A stretch of 64,000 nucleotides of DNA from CBDHDJ01 sp965261645 (GCA_965261645.1 CBDHDJ010000002.1:620001-684000); one strand, 5' to 3'. Counted from the first letter of the stretch, positions 23,387 through 32,599 are shown. Notes: generated by a model not told the origin, from the sequence alone. Numbers and translations are program-made.

Positions 23387-24289
23387 ATGAACCGAAAGCT
23401 CATGCGAGAGATCACCGCGGACGAGATCGAAACCTACCAACGCGACGGTGTGGTCCATCTTCCGGGCATCGTCGATGGGGAGTGGCTCGAGCGCATGCGC
23501 GGCGCGGTCGACCGTGTGCTCGAGGCACCCGGACCGCGCGGCTACGATATCAACGAGGGGAACACGACGGGACGCATGGCCTACGACAACTTCATGTGGA
23601 CCCGCGATCCCGACTTTCGCGCACTGGTGTTCGAATCGCCGATGGCCGAGATGGCGGCGGCGATCATGCAATCACCGGTGGCGCACCTGCTGTGGGATTT
23701 CCTCATGATTAAGGAGCCGAACACCTCGCAGAACACCGACTGGCACCAGGACATCGTCGGCAACCCGGTCAAGGGTCCGCAATGCTGCGGCACGTGGCTC
23801 TCGCTCGATGAGGTGACGAAGGAAAGCGGCGCGGTCCATTACATCCGCGGCTCGCACCGCTGGGGCCGCTATTTCAGTTCGCCCACGAAAATCGATTACT
23901 TCCTGCAGGACGGGTCATCCGAAGGCTCTGATGGCTACACCGAATCATGGTTCGAGGACATGCCGGACTTCGACGAACTCCGGAAGTACTACGAGAGGGA
24001 CATCGTCCATTTCGACGTCCAGCCGGGTGACGTCGTCGCGCACCAGCTTTTGACCCTGCACTGGGCGCCGGGCAACTTCAGCAACCGGCGGCGGCGGGCG
24101 ATCGCCCCGCGTTGGGTCGGCCAGGATGCCGTGTTTGCCGGGCGCACCAACAAGTTCTACACCGATTCGCTGCGCCCGCCATGGGATCCTGAGCTCAACG
24201 ACGGCGAGCCGTTCCCGCCCGATCATCACCTCTATCCGCAGGTCTGGCCCGAGCGCAAGGGTGCGGCGGAGGCCAAGGCCGCGGAGTAA
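23387..24289 (+). CDS. Phytanoyl-CoA dioxygenase family protein (PhyH 3 of 6)
   Basis: This third copy has 300 residues and keeps the iron site (TDWHQDIVGNP; distal His in LLTLHWAPGN) and the RRRRAIAPRW Arg region. It is the most divergent copy at the distal His, reading LHW where all others read IHG, and its preceding segment is VVAHQLL rather than VVMHQLL. The change places a bulky Trp next to the iron ligand and could alter substrate choice. The loop KIDYFLQDGSSEGSDGYTES is also longer. It follows the terminator at 23288-23329, so it should have a promoter in the 117-nt gap. AGGAGGATG precedes the start. Confidence 0.92.
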   Translation: MNRKLMREITADEIETYQRDGVVHLPGIVDGEWLERMRGAVDRVLEAPGPRGYDINEGNTTGRMAYDNFMWTRDPDFRALVFESPMAEMAAAIMQSPVAHLLWDFLMIKEPNTSQNTDWHQDIVGNPVKGPQCCGTWLSLDEVTKESGAVHYIRGSHRWGRYFSSPTKIDYFLQDGSSEGSDGYTESWFEDMPDFDELRKYYERDIVHFDVQPGDVVAHQLLTLHWAPGNFSNRRRRAIAPRWVGQDAVFAGRTNKFYTDSLRPPWDPELNDGEPFPPDHHLYPQVWPERKGAAEAKAAE

Positions 24290-24325
24290 CCCGCAGAACA
24301 GCACGATCGACCAGAGGAAGCATCG

Positions 24326-25225
24326 ATGAACAGAAAACTTTTTCGAGAGATCACCACCGAAGAGATCGAGACCTACGATCGTGACGGGGTCGTTCATCTG
24401 CCCGGCATCCTCGATGAGGAGTGGGTGGAGCGCATACAGACCGCGCTGGACCGCACTCTCGATCAGCCCGGACCGCGCGGCCTCGACCTGAACGAACCCG
24501 GCGCGGGGCGGTTTGCGTTTGACACCTTCATGTGGACCCGCGATCCCGACTTCCGGGCGCTGGTCTTCGAATCGCCTTTGGCCGAGATGGCAGCCAAGGT
24601 CATGCAGTCGCCGGTTGCGCACTTGCTGTGGGATTTCATCACCGTGAAGGAACCCAACACGCCGAACCCGACGGACTGGCACCAGGACCTCGCCGCCAAT
24701 CCTGTCAAGGGCCCGCAATGCTGCGGCACCTGGCTGTCGCTCGACGAGGTGACGCTCGAAAGCGGCGCCGTTCACTATGTGCGCGGCTCACACCGCTGGG
24801 GCCGTTACTTCACGCTCTCGAGCAAGCTCGATTATTACTTGCACGACGGCGTGGAGGCCGACAAGAGCAACTGGGGCGAGGTGGGGTTCGAGGACTTCCC
24901 GGATTTCGACGAATTGAGAAAATATTACGAGAAAGACCTCGTCTATTTCGACGTGAAACCCGGCGACGTGGTCATGCATCAGCTTTTGACCATCCACGGC
25001 GCGCCGGGCAACCTTACCAACCAGCGCCGCCGCGCGATCGCCCCGCGCTGGGTCGGCCAGGATGCGGTCTTCGCCGCGCGCACCAACATTGGCTACACCG
25101 ATTCCCTGATCCCACCCTGGGATCCGGGGCTGAAGGACGGCGATCGGTTCCCGCCCGATCATCACCTCTATCCGCAGGTCTGGCCCGAGCCTCTCGGTAT
25201 TGCCGCGCCGCAGGCGGCCGAATAG
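24326..25225 (+). CDS. Phytanoyl-CoA dioxygenase family protein (PhyH 4 of 6)
   Basis: This fourth copy has 299 residues, one fewer because of a short gap near LNEPGAGRFAF. The iron ligands are in TDWHQDLAANP and LLTIHGAPGN, followed by QRRRAIAPRW. It belongs with copies 1 and 5 (EVGFEDFPDFDEL). Near the C-terminus it reads ARTNIGYTDSLIPPWDPG where most copies have GRTNKFYTDSL, a local difference close to the active-site entrance in related structures. AGAGGAAGC precedes ATG 24326, only 36 nt after copy 3, consistent with co-transcription. Confidence 0.93.
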   Translation: MNRKLFREITTEEIETYDRDGVVHLPGILDEEWVERIQTALDRTLDQPGPRGLDLNEPGAGRFAFDTFMWTRDPDFRALVFESPLAEMAAKVMQSPVAHLLWDFITVKEPNTPNPTDWHQDLAANPVKGPQCCGTWLSLDEVTLESGAVHYVRGSHRWGRYFTLSSKLDYYLHDGVEADKSNWGEVGFEDFPDFDELRKYYEKDLVYFDVKPGDVVMHQLLTIHGAPGNLTNQRRRAIAPRWVGQDAVFAARTNIGYTDSLIPPWDPGLKDGDRFPPDHHLYPQVWPEPLGIAAPQAAE

Positions 25226-25286
25226 CTTTCCAGGCAATCAAGCCACGCACGGAATCGGTTCAACGTGCTCACCGGAGGACCAAGCG

Positions 25287-26189
25287 ATGAACAGAAAGCT
25301 CATGCGCGAGATCACGGCCGAAGAGATCGACACTTACGCCCGCGACGGTGTAGTCCATCTCCCCGGCATCCTCGATGGGGAGTGGGTCGAACGCATGCGG
25401 ACCGCTCTCGATCGCGTTCTCGATCAGCCCGGCCCGCGCGGCATTGATCTCAATACAGACGGGACGCCTGGGCGCTTCGCGTACGACACCTTCATGTGGA
25501 CCCGCGATCCCGATTTCCGCGCGCTGGTATTCGAATCACCCATGGCCGAAATGGCAGCCAAGGTGATGCAGTCGTCGGTGGCCCACCTGTTGTGGGATTT
25601 TCTCACGGTGAAAGAACCCAACACGCCCGAGCCGACCCAGTGGCACCAGGACATCGTCGGTAACCCGGTCAAGGGGCCGCAGTGCTGTGGCACGTGGCTG
25701 TCGCTCGATGAGGTGACCAAAGAGAGCGGGGCGGTCGAGTACATCCGGGGCTCACACCGGTGGGGACGTTATTTCTCAATCTCGAACAAGTTCGAGAATT
25801 TCATGCAGGATGGCGAGACGGCCGACGAGAACGCCTGGGGCGAGGTCGGCTTCGAGGATTACCCCGATTTCGATGAGCTCAGGCCGTATTACGAGAAAGA
25901 CCTCGTTCACTTCAACGCCGAGCCAGGCGACGTAGTGATGCACCAGCTGCTGACGATCCACGGCGCGCCGGGTAATTTCACCAACCAGCGGCGTCGCGCG
26001 ATCGCCCCGCGCTGGGTGGGCGATGATGCGGTCTTCGCCACGCGGACCAACAAGGGCTACACCGATACGCTTCAGCCGCCCAGCGACCCGGGTCTGGAGG
26101 ACGGCGATGCGTTCCCCGCGGACCACCACCTCTATCCCCAGGTCTGGCCCGAGCCCAAGGGTGCGGCGGCGGCCAAGGCAGCGGAGTAA
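25287..26189 (+). CDS. Phytanoyl-CoA dioxygenase family protein (PhyH 5 of 6)
   Basis: This fifth copy has 300 residues from ATG 25287; the open frame extends upstream to 25200, but the shared MNRKLMREIT start and ACCGGAGGACCAAGCG leader fix the real start. The iron ligands are in TQWHQDIVGNP and LLTIHGAPGN, followed by QRRRAIAPRW. The Asp of the DWHQD block is Gln here (TQWHQD), a change just before the ligand pair but not at it. The end reads TLQPPSDPGLEDG where the others have PPWDP, so the usual Trp is replaced by Ser. It groups with copies 1 and 4. Confidence 0.93.
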   Translation: MNRKLMREITAEEIDTYARDGVVHLPGILDGEWVERMRTALDRVLDQPGPRGIDLNTDGTPGRFAYDTFMWTRDPDFRALVFESPMAEMAAKVMQSSVAHLLWDFLTVKEPNTPEPTQWHQDIVGNPVKGPQCCGTWLSLDEVTKESGAVEYIRGSHRWGRYFSISNKFENFMQDGETADENAWGEVGFEDYPDFDELRPYYEKDLVHFNAEPGDVVMHQLLTIHGAPGNFTNQRRRAIAPRWVGDDAVFATRTNKGYTDTLQPPSDPGLEDGDAFPADHHLYPQVWPEPKGAAAAKAAE

Positions 26190-26243
26190 ACCCATGCATC
26201 CCAGATCGATGGGGGCCACGAGGGCTGAGCGAAGGATCATTTG

Positions 26244-27146
26244 ATGAATAGAAAACTCATGCGCGAGATCACCACAACCGAGATCGACACCTTCGCCCGC
26301 GACGGGGTGGTCCATCTCCCCGGCATTTGCGATATGGAATGGGTCGAGCGCATGGGGCCGGCGATCGATCGCATACTCGACAACCCGGGACCGCGCGGCA
26401 TGGATCTCAACGCGAAAGGGACACCGGGGCGCTTTGCCTACGACACCTATATGTGGACGCGTGATGCGGACTTCCGCGCGCTGGTGTTCGAATCGCCGCT
26501 GGCCGAAATGGCGGCCAAGGTCATGCAGTCGCCCGTGGCGCACCTGTTGTGGGATTTTCTGACCATGAAGGAGCCCAACACGACCGCCCCGACCGATTGG
26601 CATCAGGACATCGTCGGCAACCCGGTCAAGGGGCCGCACTGTTGCGGCACCTGGCTCTCGCTCGACCAGGTGACCCACGAGAGCGGGGCGGTCGACTACA
26701 TCCGGGGCTCACACAGGTGGGGGCGCTACTTCCAGGTGCGCGTCGAACTCGCCAACTGGCTCCACGAAGATGAACCGTCGGACGACGACGGCATCCGAGA
26801 GGGGGGCTTCGAGGACATGCCCGATTTCGACGAACTCCGGACCTACTACGAAAAGGACATCGTTCACTTCAATGTCGCGCCGGGCGATGTCGTCATGCAC
26901 CACCTGCTGACGATTCACGGCGCGCCGGGCAACCTGACCAATCGGCGGCGGCGCGCGATCGCGCCGCGTTGGATCGGCGCGGATTCGGCCTTTGCGCAGC
27001 GCACCAACAAGTTCGGCACCGATTTCCTGGAGCCGCCGTGGGACCCGGGCCTCAAAGACGGCGAACCTTTCCCGGCCGACCACCACCTCTACCCGCAGGT
27101 CTGGCCCGAGCCCAAGGGAGCGGCATTGCAGAAGGCAGCAGAGTAG
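26244..27146 (+). CDS. Phytanoyl-CoA dioxygenase family protein (PhyH 6 of 6)
   Basis: This last copy has 300 residues, starting at ATG 26244; an in-frame TTG sits directly before it. The iron ligands are in TDWHQDIVGNP and LLTIHGAPGN (preceded by VMHHLL rather than VMHQLL), followed by RRRRAIAPRW. The middle loop (VELANWLHEDEPSDDDGIRE, then GGFEDMPDFDEL) places it with copies 2 and 3, although that group's Trp before FED is Gly here. It converges on the molybdopterin oxidoreductase, 76 nt away. The order of sub-types along the array is A-B-B-A-A-B, so it did not grow by simple end-to-end copying. Confidence 0.93.
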   Translation: MNRKLMREITTTEIDTFARDGVVHLPGICDMEWVERMGPAIDRILDNPGPRGMDLNAKGTPGRFAYDTYMWTRDADFRALVFESPLAEMAAKVMQSPVAHLLWDFLTMKEPNTTAPTDWHQDIVGNPVKGPHCCGTWLSLDQVTHESGAVDYIRGSHRWGRYFQVRVELANWLHEDEPSDDDGIREGGFEDMPDFDELRTYYEKDIVHFNVAPGDVVMHHLLTIHGAPGNLTNRRRRAIAPRWIGADSAFAQRTNKFGTDFLEPPWDPGLKDGEPFPADHHLYPQVWPEPKGAALQKAAE

Positions 27147-27222
27147 AGGGCCCGTCTCAACCGCCCCAATCTGACCGCGCCGCGATCAACCGGCCGGAAT
27201 CTATTCCGTGGCCACGGCCCTT

Positions 27223-29547
27223 TTAGCCGCGATTTTCTTCCGCGATGATCTCCGGCGGCGTGTAGGCGCCGATCGGCGGTAGCTCGCCGTCGAACTTCTC
27301 GACCTCGACGAGCGCCGATTGTGCGCTCGGCCCTTGCGCCAACCTGGACGTTCCCTTGTCGCGCGTGAGCACGTTGGGATTGCCGTGACGGTCCATGCCG
27401 CCGGGTTGCTCGGGGTCGTACCAGGCGCCGGTTTGCAGCTGGATGACTCCGGCACGGATATCGTCGGTGACGATGGCGCCGGCGAGGCACGATCCGCGAT
27501 CGTTGAACACGCGCATCACGTCACCCGGTGCAATACCTCGCGCTGCCGCGTCGTCCGGGTTGATGAGCGCCGGTTCACGCCCCTGGATCTTGCTGTCCTG
27601 CGCGGTCTTGCCGAGATCGAGCTGAGAGTGCAGCCGCGTCTTGGGTTGATTCGAGATCACGTGCAGGGGAAAGCGTTCGGCGCCCCGCGCACCGAGCCAT
27701 TCATAGGGTTCCTGCCAGACCGCGTGGCCGGGACAATCGTCGTAGTCAAAGCCGGCGATGCGTTCCGAGAAAATCTCGATCTTGCCGCTCGGCGTGGCGA
27801 GTTCGTTGGCATCGGGATCGTTGCGGAAATCGGCAAACAGCACGCGGTCCGCCTCCGAGCCCGGGAACAGGAACTCGCCGCTGTCCCAGAAGGCTTCGAA
27901 ATCCGGGGTCTCGACGTCGCGTTGCGCGGCGCGCTGACGCAGCTGGTTATAGAGGTAGCGGAGCCAATCCTCTTCGCTGCGGTTCTCGGTAAATTCCTCG
28001 CCCGCGCCGAGCCGTTCGGCGAGGCCGGTGAAGATGTCGTAATCGTTGCGTGCGCCGCCAACCGCCTCGACGGCGCAGTGCATCGGGAACACCGCGTTTT
28101 CGGTCGATGAGGCGCCGATGTCGTTGCGCTCCATCGGGGTGGTGGCGGGAAACACGATATCGGCATGGCGCGCCAGCGAGTTCCACCACGGCTCGTGAAC
28201 GATGACCGTATCGGGCCGTTGCCATGCTGCGACGAAACGGTTGAGGTCCTGATGGTGGTGAAAAGGATTGCCGCCGCACCAATAGACGATACGCGTATCG
28301 GGGAAGGTGAGCCGCTTGCCGTTGTAGTCGATGGTGCCGCCGGGCTCGCTCAACATCTCGGTGATACGCGCTACGGGAATGTAGCTCGAGACCGGGTTTT
28401 GGCCTTGTGGCAGCGAGGGCATCGGCACGGACGGCGCGGGGCTTCCGACAGATCCCATGGCGCCATAGCCGAAGCCGAAGCCGCCGCCCGGAAGGCCGAT
28501 CTGACCCAGCATCGCGGCCAAGGTCACCGCCATCCAATAGGGTTGCTCGCCATGGTCGGCGCGTTGCAGCGACCAGGCCATGGAGATCATGGTGCGGCTG
28601 CCGGCCATGCGGCGCGCCAGCTCGCGCGTGCGGGGCGCGGCAACGCCGGTAATACCAGCGGCCCAGTCGGCGTCCTTGGGCCGTCCGTCGGTCTCGCCCA
28701 TGAGGTAGGCGCGGAACTCATCGAAGCCGACGGCGTAGCGGGCGAGAAAGGCCTCGTCGTGCAGGCCCTCGGCCATCAGTGTATGGGCCAGCCCCAGCAA
28801 CAACGCCGTGTCGGTGTTGGGGTGTGGCGCGATCCACTCGGCCTCGAGGAAGGGCTCGGCGTCCTGCCGGTTGGGTCCGATGTTGATGAATTCAACGCCG
28901 TTCTCGCGGCAGCGTATGAGCCAGTCGCGCACGGTGTGGCGGCCGATGCCGCCATAGTTGACCTGGGAATTCTTGAGCGGAATGCCGCCGAACATGACCA
29001 CAAGCTCGCTGTGCCCGGCGATCACAGGCCATGCGGTGTGGCCGCTGCTCATGCCGCTCACCGTACCGATGACGTGCGGCAGGATGACTTCGGCCGCCGC
29101 CACCGAGTAGGTATCGACGGAGAAGGTGTAGCCACCGATGGTGTTCATGAAACGGTGAATCTGGCTCTGCGCGTGGTGGAAGCGCCCGGCGCTGCTCCAG
29201 CCGTAGGACCCGGCGTAGATCGACTCGTTGCCGTAGGTCTGGCGCACGCGATCGAACTCCGCCGCCGCCAAGTCGAGCGCGCGGTCCCACGGCACGGCGA
29301 CGAAAGGCTCGCGGCCACGGCCACCCTTCGGACCTTCCGGACCGTGATCGAGCCAACCCTTGCGGATCATCGGCTGCGCGATGCGCGCCGGATGATCGAC
29401 CGCGTCAACCAGCGAATCCCCGATCGGCGAGGGATCCGCATCGTCGGCGATCGGATGCAGCGCGACCAAACGGCCATCTTCAACCTCGGCGTCGTAGGCG
29501 CCCCAATGGGTATAGGTTCGATGGAGCGAGCGCGTGGCGGTTGTCAT
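27223..29547 (-). CDS. Molybdopterin-dependent oxidoreductase (TMAO/DMSO/biotin sulfoxide reductase type)
   Basis: This bis-MGD molybdenum enzyme has 774 residues, full length for the sulfoxide/N-oxide reductase class. It lacks an N-terminal Fe-S motif. The early signature (YAGSYGWSSAGRFHHAQSQI) carries the Ser expected to bind molybdenum in this class. Further family blocks are KNSQVNYGGIGRHTV, ARITEMLSEPGGTIDYNG and the C-terminal cofactor-binding NQPKTRLHSQLDLG region. No twin-arginine signal is seen, so it appears cytoplasmic like biotin sulfoxide reductase. It would reduce an S- or N-oxide, but the substrate is unknown. ATG 29547 follows AGGAGAGG; the frame starts one codon earlier at TTG. 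It may be co-transcribed with the amidohydrolase upstream. Confidence 0.9.
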   Translation of the reverse strand: MTTATRSLHRTYTHWGAYDAEVEDGRLVALHPIADDADPSPIGDSLVDAVDHPARIAQPMIRKGWLDHGPEGPKGGRGREPFVAVPWDRALDLAAAEFDRVRQTYGNESIYAGSYGWSSAGRFHHAQSQIHRFMNTIGGYTFSVDTYSVAAAEVILPHVIGTVSGMSSGHTAWPVIAGHSELVVMFGGIPLKNSQVNYGGIGRHTVRDWLIRCRENGVEFINIGPNRQDAEPFLEAEWIAPHPNTDTALLLGLAHTLMAEGLHDEAFLARYAVGFDEFRAYLMGETDGRPKDADWAAGITGVAAPRTRELARRMAGSRTMISMAWSLQRADHGEQPYWMAVTLAAMLGQIGLPGGGFGFGYGAMGSVGSPAPSVPMPSLPQGQNPVSSYIPVARITEMLSEPGGTIDYNGKRLTFPDTRIVYWCGGNPFHHHQDLNRFVAAWQRPDTVIVHEPWWNSLARHADIVFPATTPMERNDIGASSTENAVFPMHCAVEAVGGARNDYDIFTGLAERLGAGEEFTENRSEEDWLRYLYNQLRQRAAQRDVETPDFEAFWDSGEFLFPGSEADRVLFADFRNDPDANELATPSGKIEIFSERIAGFDYDDCPGHAVWQEPYEWLGARGAERFPLHVISNQPKTRLHSQLDLGKTAQDSKIQGREPALINPDDAAARGIAPGDVMRVFNDRGSCLAGAIVTDDIRAGVIQLQTGAWYDPEQPGGMDRHGNPNVLTRDKGTSRLAQGPSAQSALVEVEKFDGELPPIGAYTPPEIIAEENRG

Positions 29548-29610
29548 CAAGGGCCTCTCCTAGGCGTGCGAAGACTCCTCACGCATGATAACCGGCATTG
29601 GGCCACTTCC

Positions 29611-30627
29611 CTAGTGCCCGGTATTCGTCGCACTGTTCTGGCAGATCGATGCGGGGAGAAGCGCTGCGATCGTCCCGCCGAGAATCTGGTCGCGTTGGGC
29701 GGGCGCGAGGGCGCTGATCTCGGGCAACGCCATGGCGCCCACGGGGTCGGCCACCTCGAAGGGATCATCGGTTCCGAAGACCACGTGGTCCGCCCCCGCC
29801 ACGTCGATGAGAAAGCGAAGCTGCTCGCGCGAGCCCACCACGGTGTCGAACAGGAGCCGATCGTAATACGCGCCCGGCGGCCGCGCGATGTGGGCATGAC
29901 AGGCCGGCTCATGGGCGAACGCCGAGGCCTCAAAGGTGAGGTCGAGCCGGCCCTTCATGAACAAGAGATTGCCGCCGCCGTGCGCGGCGATGAGGCGTAG
30001 GTCCGGGTGGCTGTCGAGGGTGCCGGCGAAGATCAGGCGCGTGAGCGCCAAGGTGGTCTCGTTGGGCCAGGCGAGGCCGATGGCGAGCGCATAATCATCC
30101 CACCGCGCAAGCGGCTCGGCCGAGGTGGGGTGCACCAGGACGGGCAGGTTTTGGCGCTCGAGCGCCGCGAACAAGGGCTCGAACGCGGCATAATCCAACG
30201 GCTTGTCGCCGGCGAAGGTGGCCAAGACAGCCCCCACCAGACCATGCTCGCCAAGCGCTCGACCAAGCTCGTCAACGGCGCGGTCGGGCTCACCTAGGGC
30301 GACGGCCGCCAAGCCAGCGAAACGGCCGCCGGACCGGGCCACGCAGTCCGCGGTGCTCGCATTGACGCGCCGGGCGAAGTCCACGTCCGCCGCGCCACCG
30401 GGCCAGCTCAGGAAATTGGGCAGCTGGCTCACGAGCTGAAGATAGACGCCGCGCTCATCGAGCCCACTCAGACGTTCGTCAAAGGCATAGAGTCCCCGGT
30501 CGAGCTCCGGATAGACCGCGGCGCAATACCCGCCGCCGTCGCGGCGCGCAAAACCGAACGTGCCGGTGCCGACGAGCCAATCCAGCAACTTTTCGCTCAC
30601 CACATGGGCATGCACATCGATGATCAT
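29611..30627 (-). CDS. Amidohydrolase family protein (ACMSD-like)
   Basis: This TIM-barrel metal hydrolase or decarboxylase has 338 residues. The N-terminal metal site is the MIIDVHAHVV strand (His-x-His), the barrel His occurs in LPVLVHPTSAEP, another in RLIAAHGGGNL and the metal-binding Asp in VVFGTDDPFEV. This pattern fits the amidohydrolase-2 group, which includes aminocarboxymuconate-semialdehyde decarboxylase and gamma-resorcylate decarboxylase, so decarboxylation of an aromatic or unsaturated acid is as likely as hydrolysis. It is cytoplasmic. Its stop lies 63 nt before the molybdopterin enzyme start, and it is divergent from the aldo/keto reductase. The substrate is unassigned. Confidence 0.88.
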   Translation of the reverse strand: MIIDVHAHVVSEKLLDWLVGTGTFGFARRDGGGYCAAVYPELDRGLYAFDERLSGLDERGVYLQLVSQLPNFLSWPGGAADVDFARRVNASTADCVARSGGRFAGLAAVALGEPDRAVDELGRALGEHGLVGAVLATFAGDKPLDYAAFEPLFAALERQNLPVLVHPTSAEPLARWDDYALAIGLAWPNETTLALTRLIFAGTLDSHPDLRLIAAHGGGNLLFMKGRLDLTFEASAFAHEPACHAHIARPPGAYYDRLLFDTVVGSREQLRFLIDVAGADHVVFGTDDPFEVADPVGAMALPEISALAPAQRDQILGGTIAALLPASICQNSATNTGH

Positions 30628-30796
30628 GGGAAGGCCGTGGGAGTCTCAGTCATGTCATTGGGCGATAGCAGGGTGAACGCCCTGTTGCGACCCGTGCGGA
30701 CACTCTAAACTCCCCGCAGGGATTTGAGAATTGCGGTCTCGTCGAGCACGCAGCGCCCTATCGTCAGCAAACGGGTTGGGGGCATCGGACATCGTC

Positions 30797-31783
30797 ATGG
30801 AACAGCGGCACCTTGGCGCTTTGTGGCCGGTCAGCGCACTCACCTTCGGGGGCGGCGGCATCGGCCAGGTGTGGGGCGAAACGACCCGCGAAGAGGCGGT
30901 CGCCACGGTGCGGGCCGCCGTCGAGGCCGGCATCAACCTGATCGACGTGGCGCCGAGCTACGGCGACGGCGAATCGGAGCGCGTCATCGGCGAAGCGTTC
31001 GGCGGCCGCCTGCCTGACGGCGTGCGCATCGCCACCAAATGTCTGCTGGGCAATCCGCCCGCGGCGGACGTGGAAGCCAAGGTCCGGGAAGGCCTCGAAC
31101 AGAGCCTCGCGCTCCTGCGGCTCGATCGCGTCGATCTCTTCTTCATGCACTCTTACATCGTGCCCGACGGCACCACCCTGCTGCGCGAAGCCGGCCCAGC
31201 GTACCCGGACATCGCCACCTGGCGCTCGCTTTACACCGATGCGTGGTGCCCCTCGATGGACAAACTGGTCGCCGAGGGGCTCATCGGCGCCTGGGCGATC
31301 TCGGGCATCGGGGTGCCGCATGAAATTCTCGCTGCCTTGGCGCACGACCCCGCGCCTGCCGCTGTGCAGGCCATTGCCAATCTGCTCGATTCACCGGGCG
31401 CGCTGCAGCTCTACGACGAGCCGCCCCGGCCGCGGGAGATCATTGCCGAAGCGTCCGGGCGCGGCATCGGCGTCCTCGGCATCCGTGCGGTGCAGGCGGG
31501 CGCGCTCACCGATGGCTTCGACCGGAACGTGCCGGAGGACCACCCTGAAAGCGCTGATTTCCACCGCGCTGAGCCGTTTCGCGCGCTCGCGCGTGAGCTC
31601 GGTGAAAACCCCGCTATTCTCGCCCACCGCTATGCCCTGTCGATGACCGGGGTCGATACCGTCATCCTCGGGGTCAAGAACCGGGCCGAGCTTGAGGATT
31701 GCGTGGCGGCGGCGGAGGCGGAGCCCCTGGATAGCGCGATCATCGAGCGAATCGATGCAGCCGTGGGCGGGGTCCGGGACTAG
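30797..31783 (+). CDS. Aldo/keto reductase
   Basis: This is an NAD(P)H-dependent aldo/keto reductase of 328 residues. The catalytic Asp is in LIDVAPSYGDGES (Asp plus Tyr of the Asp-Tyr-Lys-His tetrad) and the Lys in VRIATKCLLG. The His is in DLFFMHSYIVPDG. The C-terminal GVDTVILGVKNRAELEDCV binds the cofactor. The frame opens at 30731, but ATG 30797 (MEQRHLG) matches the normal beginning. It is followed 18 nt later by an SDR gene, so the two are an operon of oxidoreductases. The substrate is a carbonyl compound that cannot be specified. Confidence 0.9.
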   Translation: MEQRHLGALWPVSALTFGGGGIGQVWGETTREEAVATVRAAVEAGINLIDVAPSYGDGESERVIGEAFGGRLPDGVRIATKCLLGNPPAADVEAKVREGLEQSLALLRLDRVDLFFMHSYIVPDGTTLLREAGPAYPDIATWRSLYTDAWCPSMDKLVAEGLIGAWAISGIGVPHEILAALAHDPAPAAVQAIANLLDSPGALQLYDEPPRPREIIAEASGRGIGVLGIRAVQAGALTDGFDRNVPEDHPESADFHRAEPFRALARELGENPAILAHRYALSMTGVDTVILGVKNRAELEDCVAAAEAEPLDSAIIERIDAAVGGVRD

Positions 31784-31801
31784 GTTGCGAACGGAGGGAA
31801 C

Positions 31802-32599
31802 ATGCCAGACCAGAATCGTGACGTCGCCGTGGTGACCGGGGCCAACCGGGGCATTGGGCTCGAAACGTGCCGCCAGCTCGCGGCGCACGGACTCCACATT
31901 CTTCTCACCAGCCGCGACGAGGCACAAGCCCGTAGCGCAGCGAACGGGCTCGAAGGCAACGGGCGCGATGTGGCCACCCATCAGCTCGACGTGACGGACG
32001 AGCGGAGCATCGGCGCGTTGGCCGGCGACCTCGAGCGTGACCACGGACGGATCGATGTGCTCGTCAACAACGCCGGTGTCATCATGGAGGGCTTCAACGC
32101 CGAAGTGGCACGCCGTACGATCGATACCAACTGCCTCGGCCCGATGAAGGTTACCGATCGCCTCCTGCCGCTTATCAGCGCACACGGGCGCATCGTCATG
32201 GTCTCGAGCGGCATGGGACAGCTAGCGTGCGTGTCCTCGCCGTTGCGGAAGAAATTCATGGACCCGGCCCTCACGCGGGATGCGCTCGTCGAACTGATGG
32301 GCGCGTTCGTGGCCGATGTGGAAAGCGGTCAGCACGAGAAGAACGGCTGGCCCACCTCGGCCTATCGCGTCTCCAAGGTGGGGCTCAACGCCTATACCCG
32401 GACCCTGGCTCGCGAACTCGCCGATACACGGATTCACTTGAATGCCGTATGCCCCGGCTGGGTGCGGACCGACATGGGCGGCGCCAGTGCCGCGCGCAGC
32501 GTCGAGGAAGGTGCGGATACCCCTGTCTGGGCGGCATTGCTGCCTGAGGATGGCCCGACCGGCGGCTTTTTCCGCGACCGCAAAACGCTTGAGTGGTAG
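31802..32599 (+). CDS. Short-chain dehydrogenase/reductase
   Basis: This classical SDR has 265 residues. It has the Rossmann motif TGANRGIG (Gly-x3-Gly-x-Gly type), the NNAG stretch DVLVNNAGVIM, the catalytic Ser in MVSSGMG and the catalytic pair in SAYRVSKVGL (Tyr-x3-Lys). The C-terminal CPGWVRTDMGG is also typical, and the sequence resembles the carbonyl-reductase-like branch. It oxidises or reduces an alcohol/ketone with NAD(P). CGGAGGG precedes ATG 31802. It is coupled to the aldo/keto reductase upstream and lies 140 nt before the ferredoxin-cyclase-Rieske gene. Confidence 0.93.
   Translation: MPDQNRDVAVVTGANRGIGLETCRQLAAHGLHILLTSRDEAQARSAANGLEGNGRDVATHQLDVTDERSIGALAGDLERDHGRIDVLVNNAGVIMEGFNAEVARRTIDTNCLGPMKVTDRLLPLISAHGRIVMVSSGMGQLACVSSPLRKKFMDPALTRDALVELMGAFVADVESGQHEKNGWPTSAYRVSKVGLNAYTRTLARELADTRIHLNAVCPGWVRTDMGGASAARSVEEGADTPVWAALLPEDGPTGGFFRDRKTLEW

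Noticed and set aside
21350..26678. Long minus-strand frames through the PhyH array
   Set aside because: They recur in all copies because the coding strand is repeated. No motif or ribosome-binding site supports them.
27206..27224. CCGTGGCCACGG palindrome plus TTTT as a terminator after the PhyH array
   Set aside because: A hairpin would have only about four base pairs with a 4-nt loop, too weak to call.
28165..30000. 611-residue open frame on the plus strand
   Set aside because: It lies opposite the molybdopterin enzyme and amidohydrolase, both with clear motifs. It is a GC-rich shadow.
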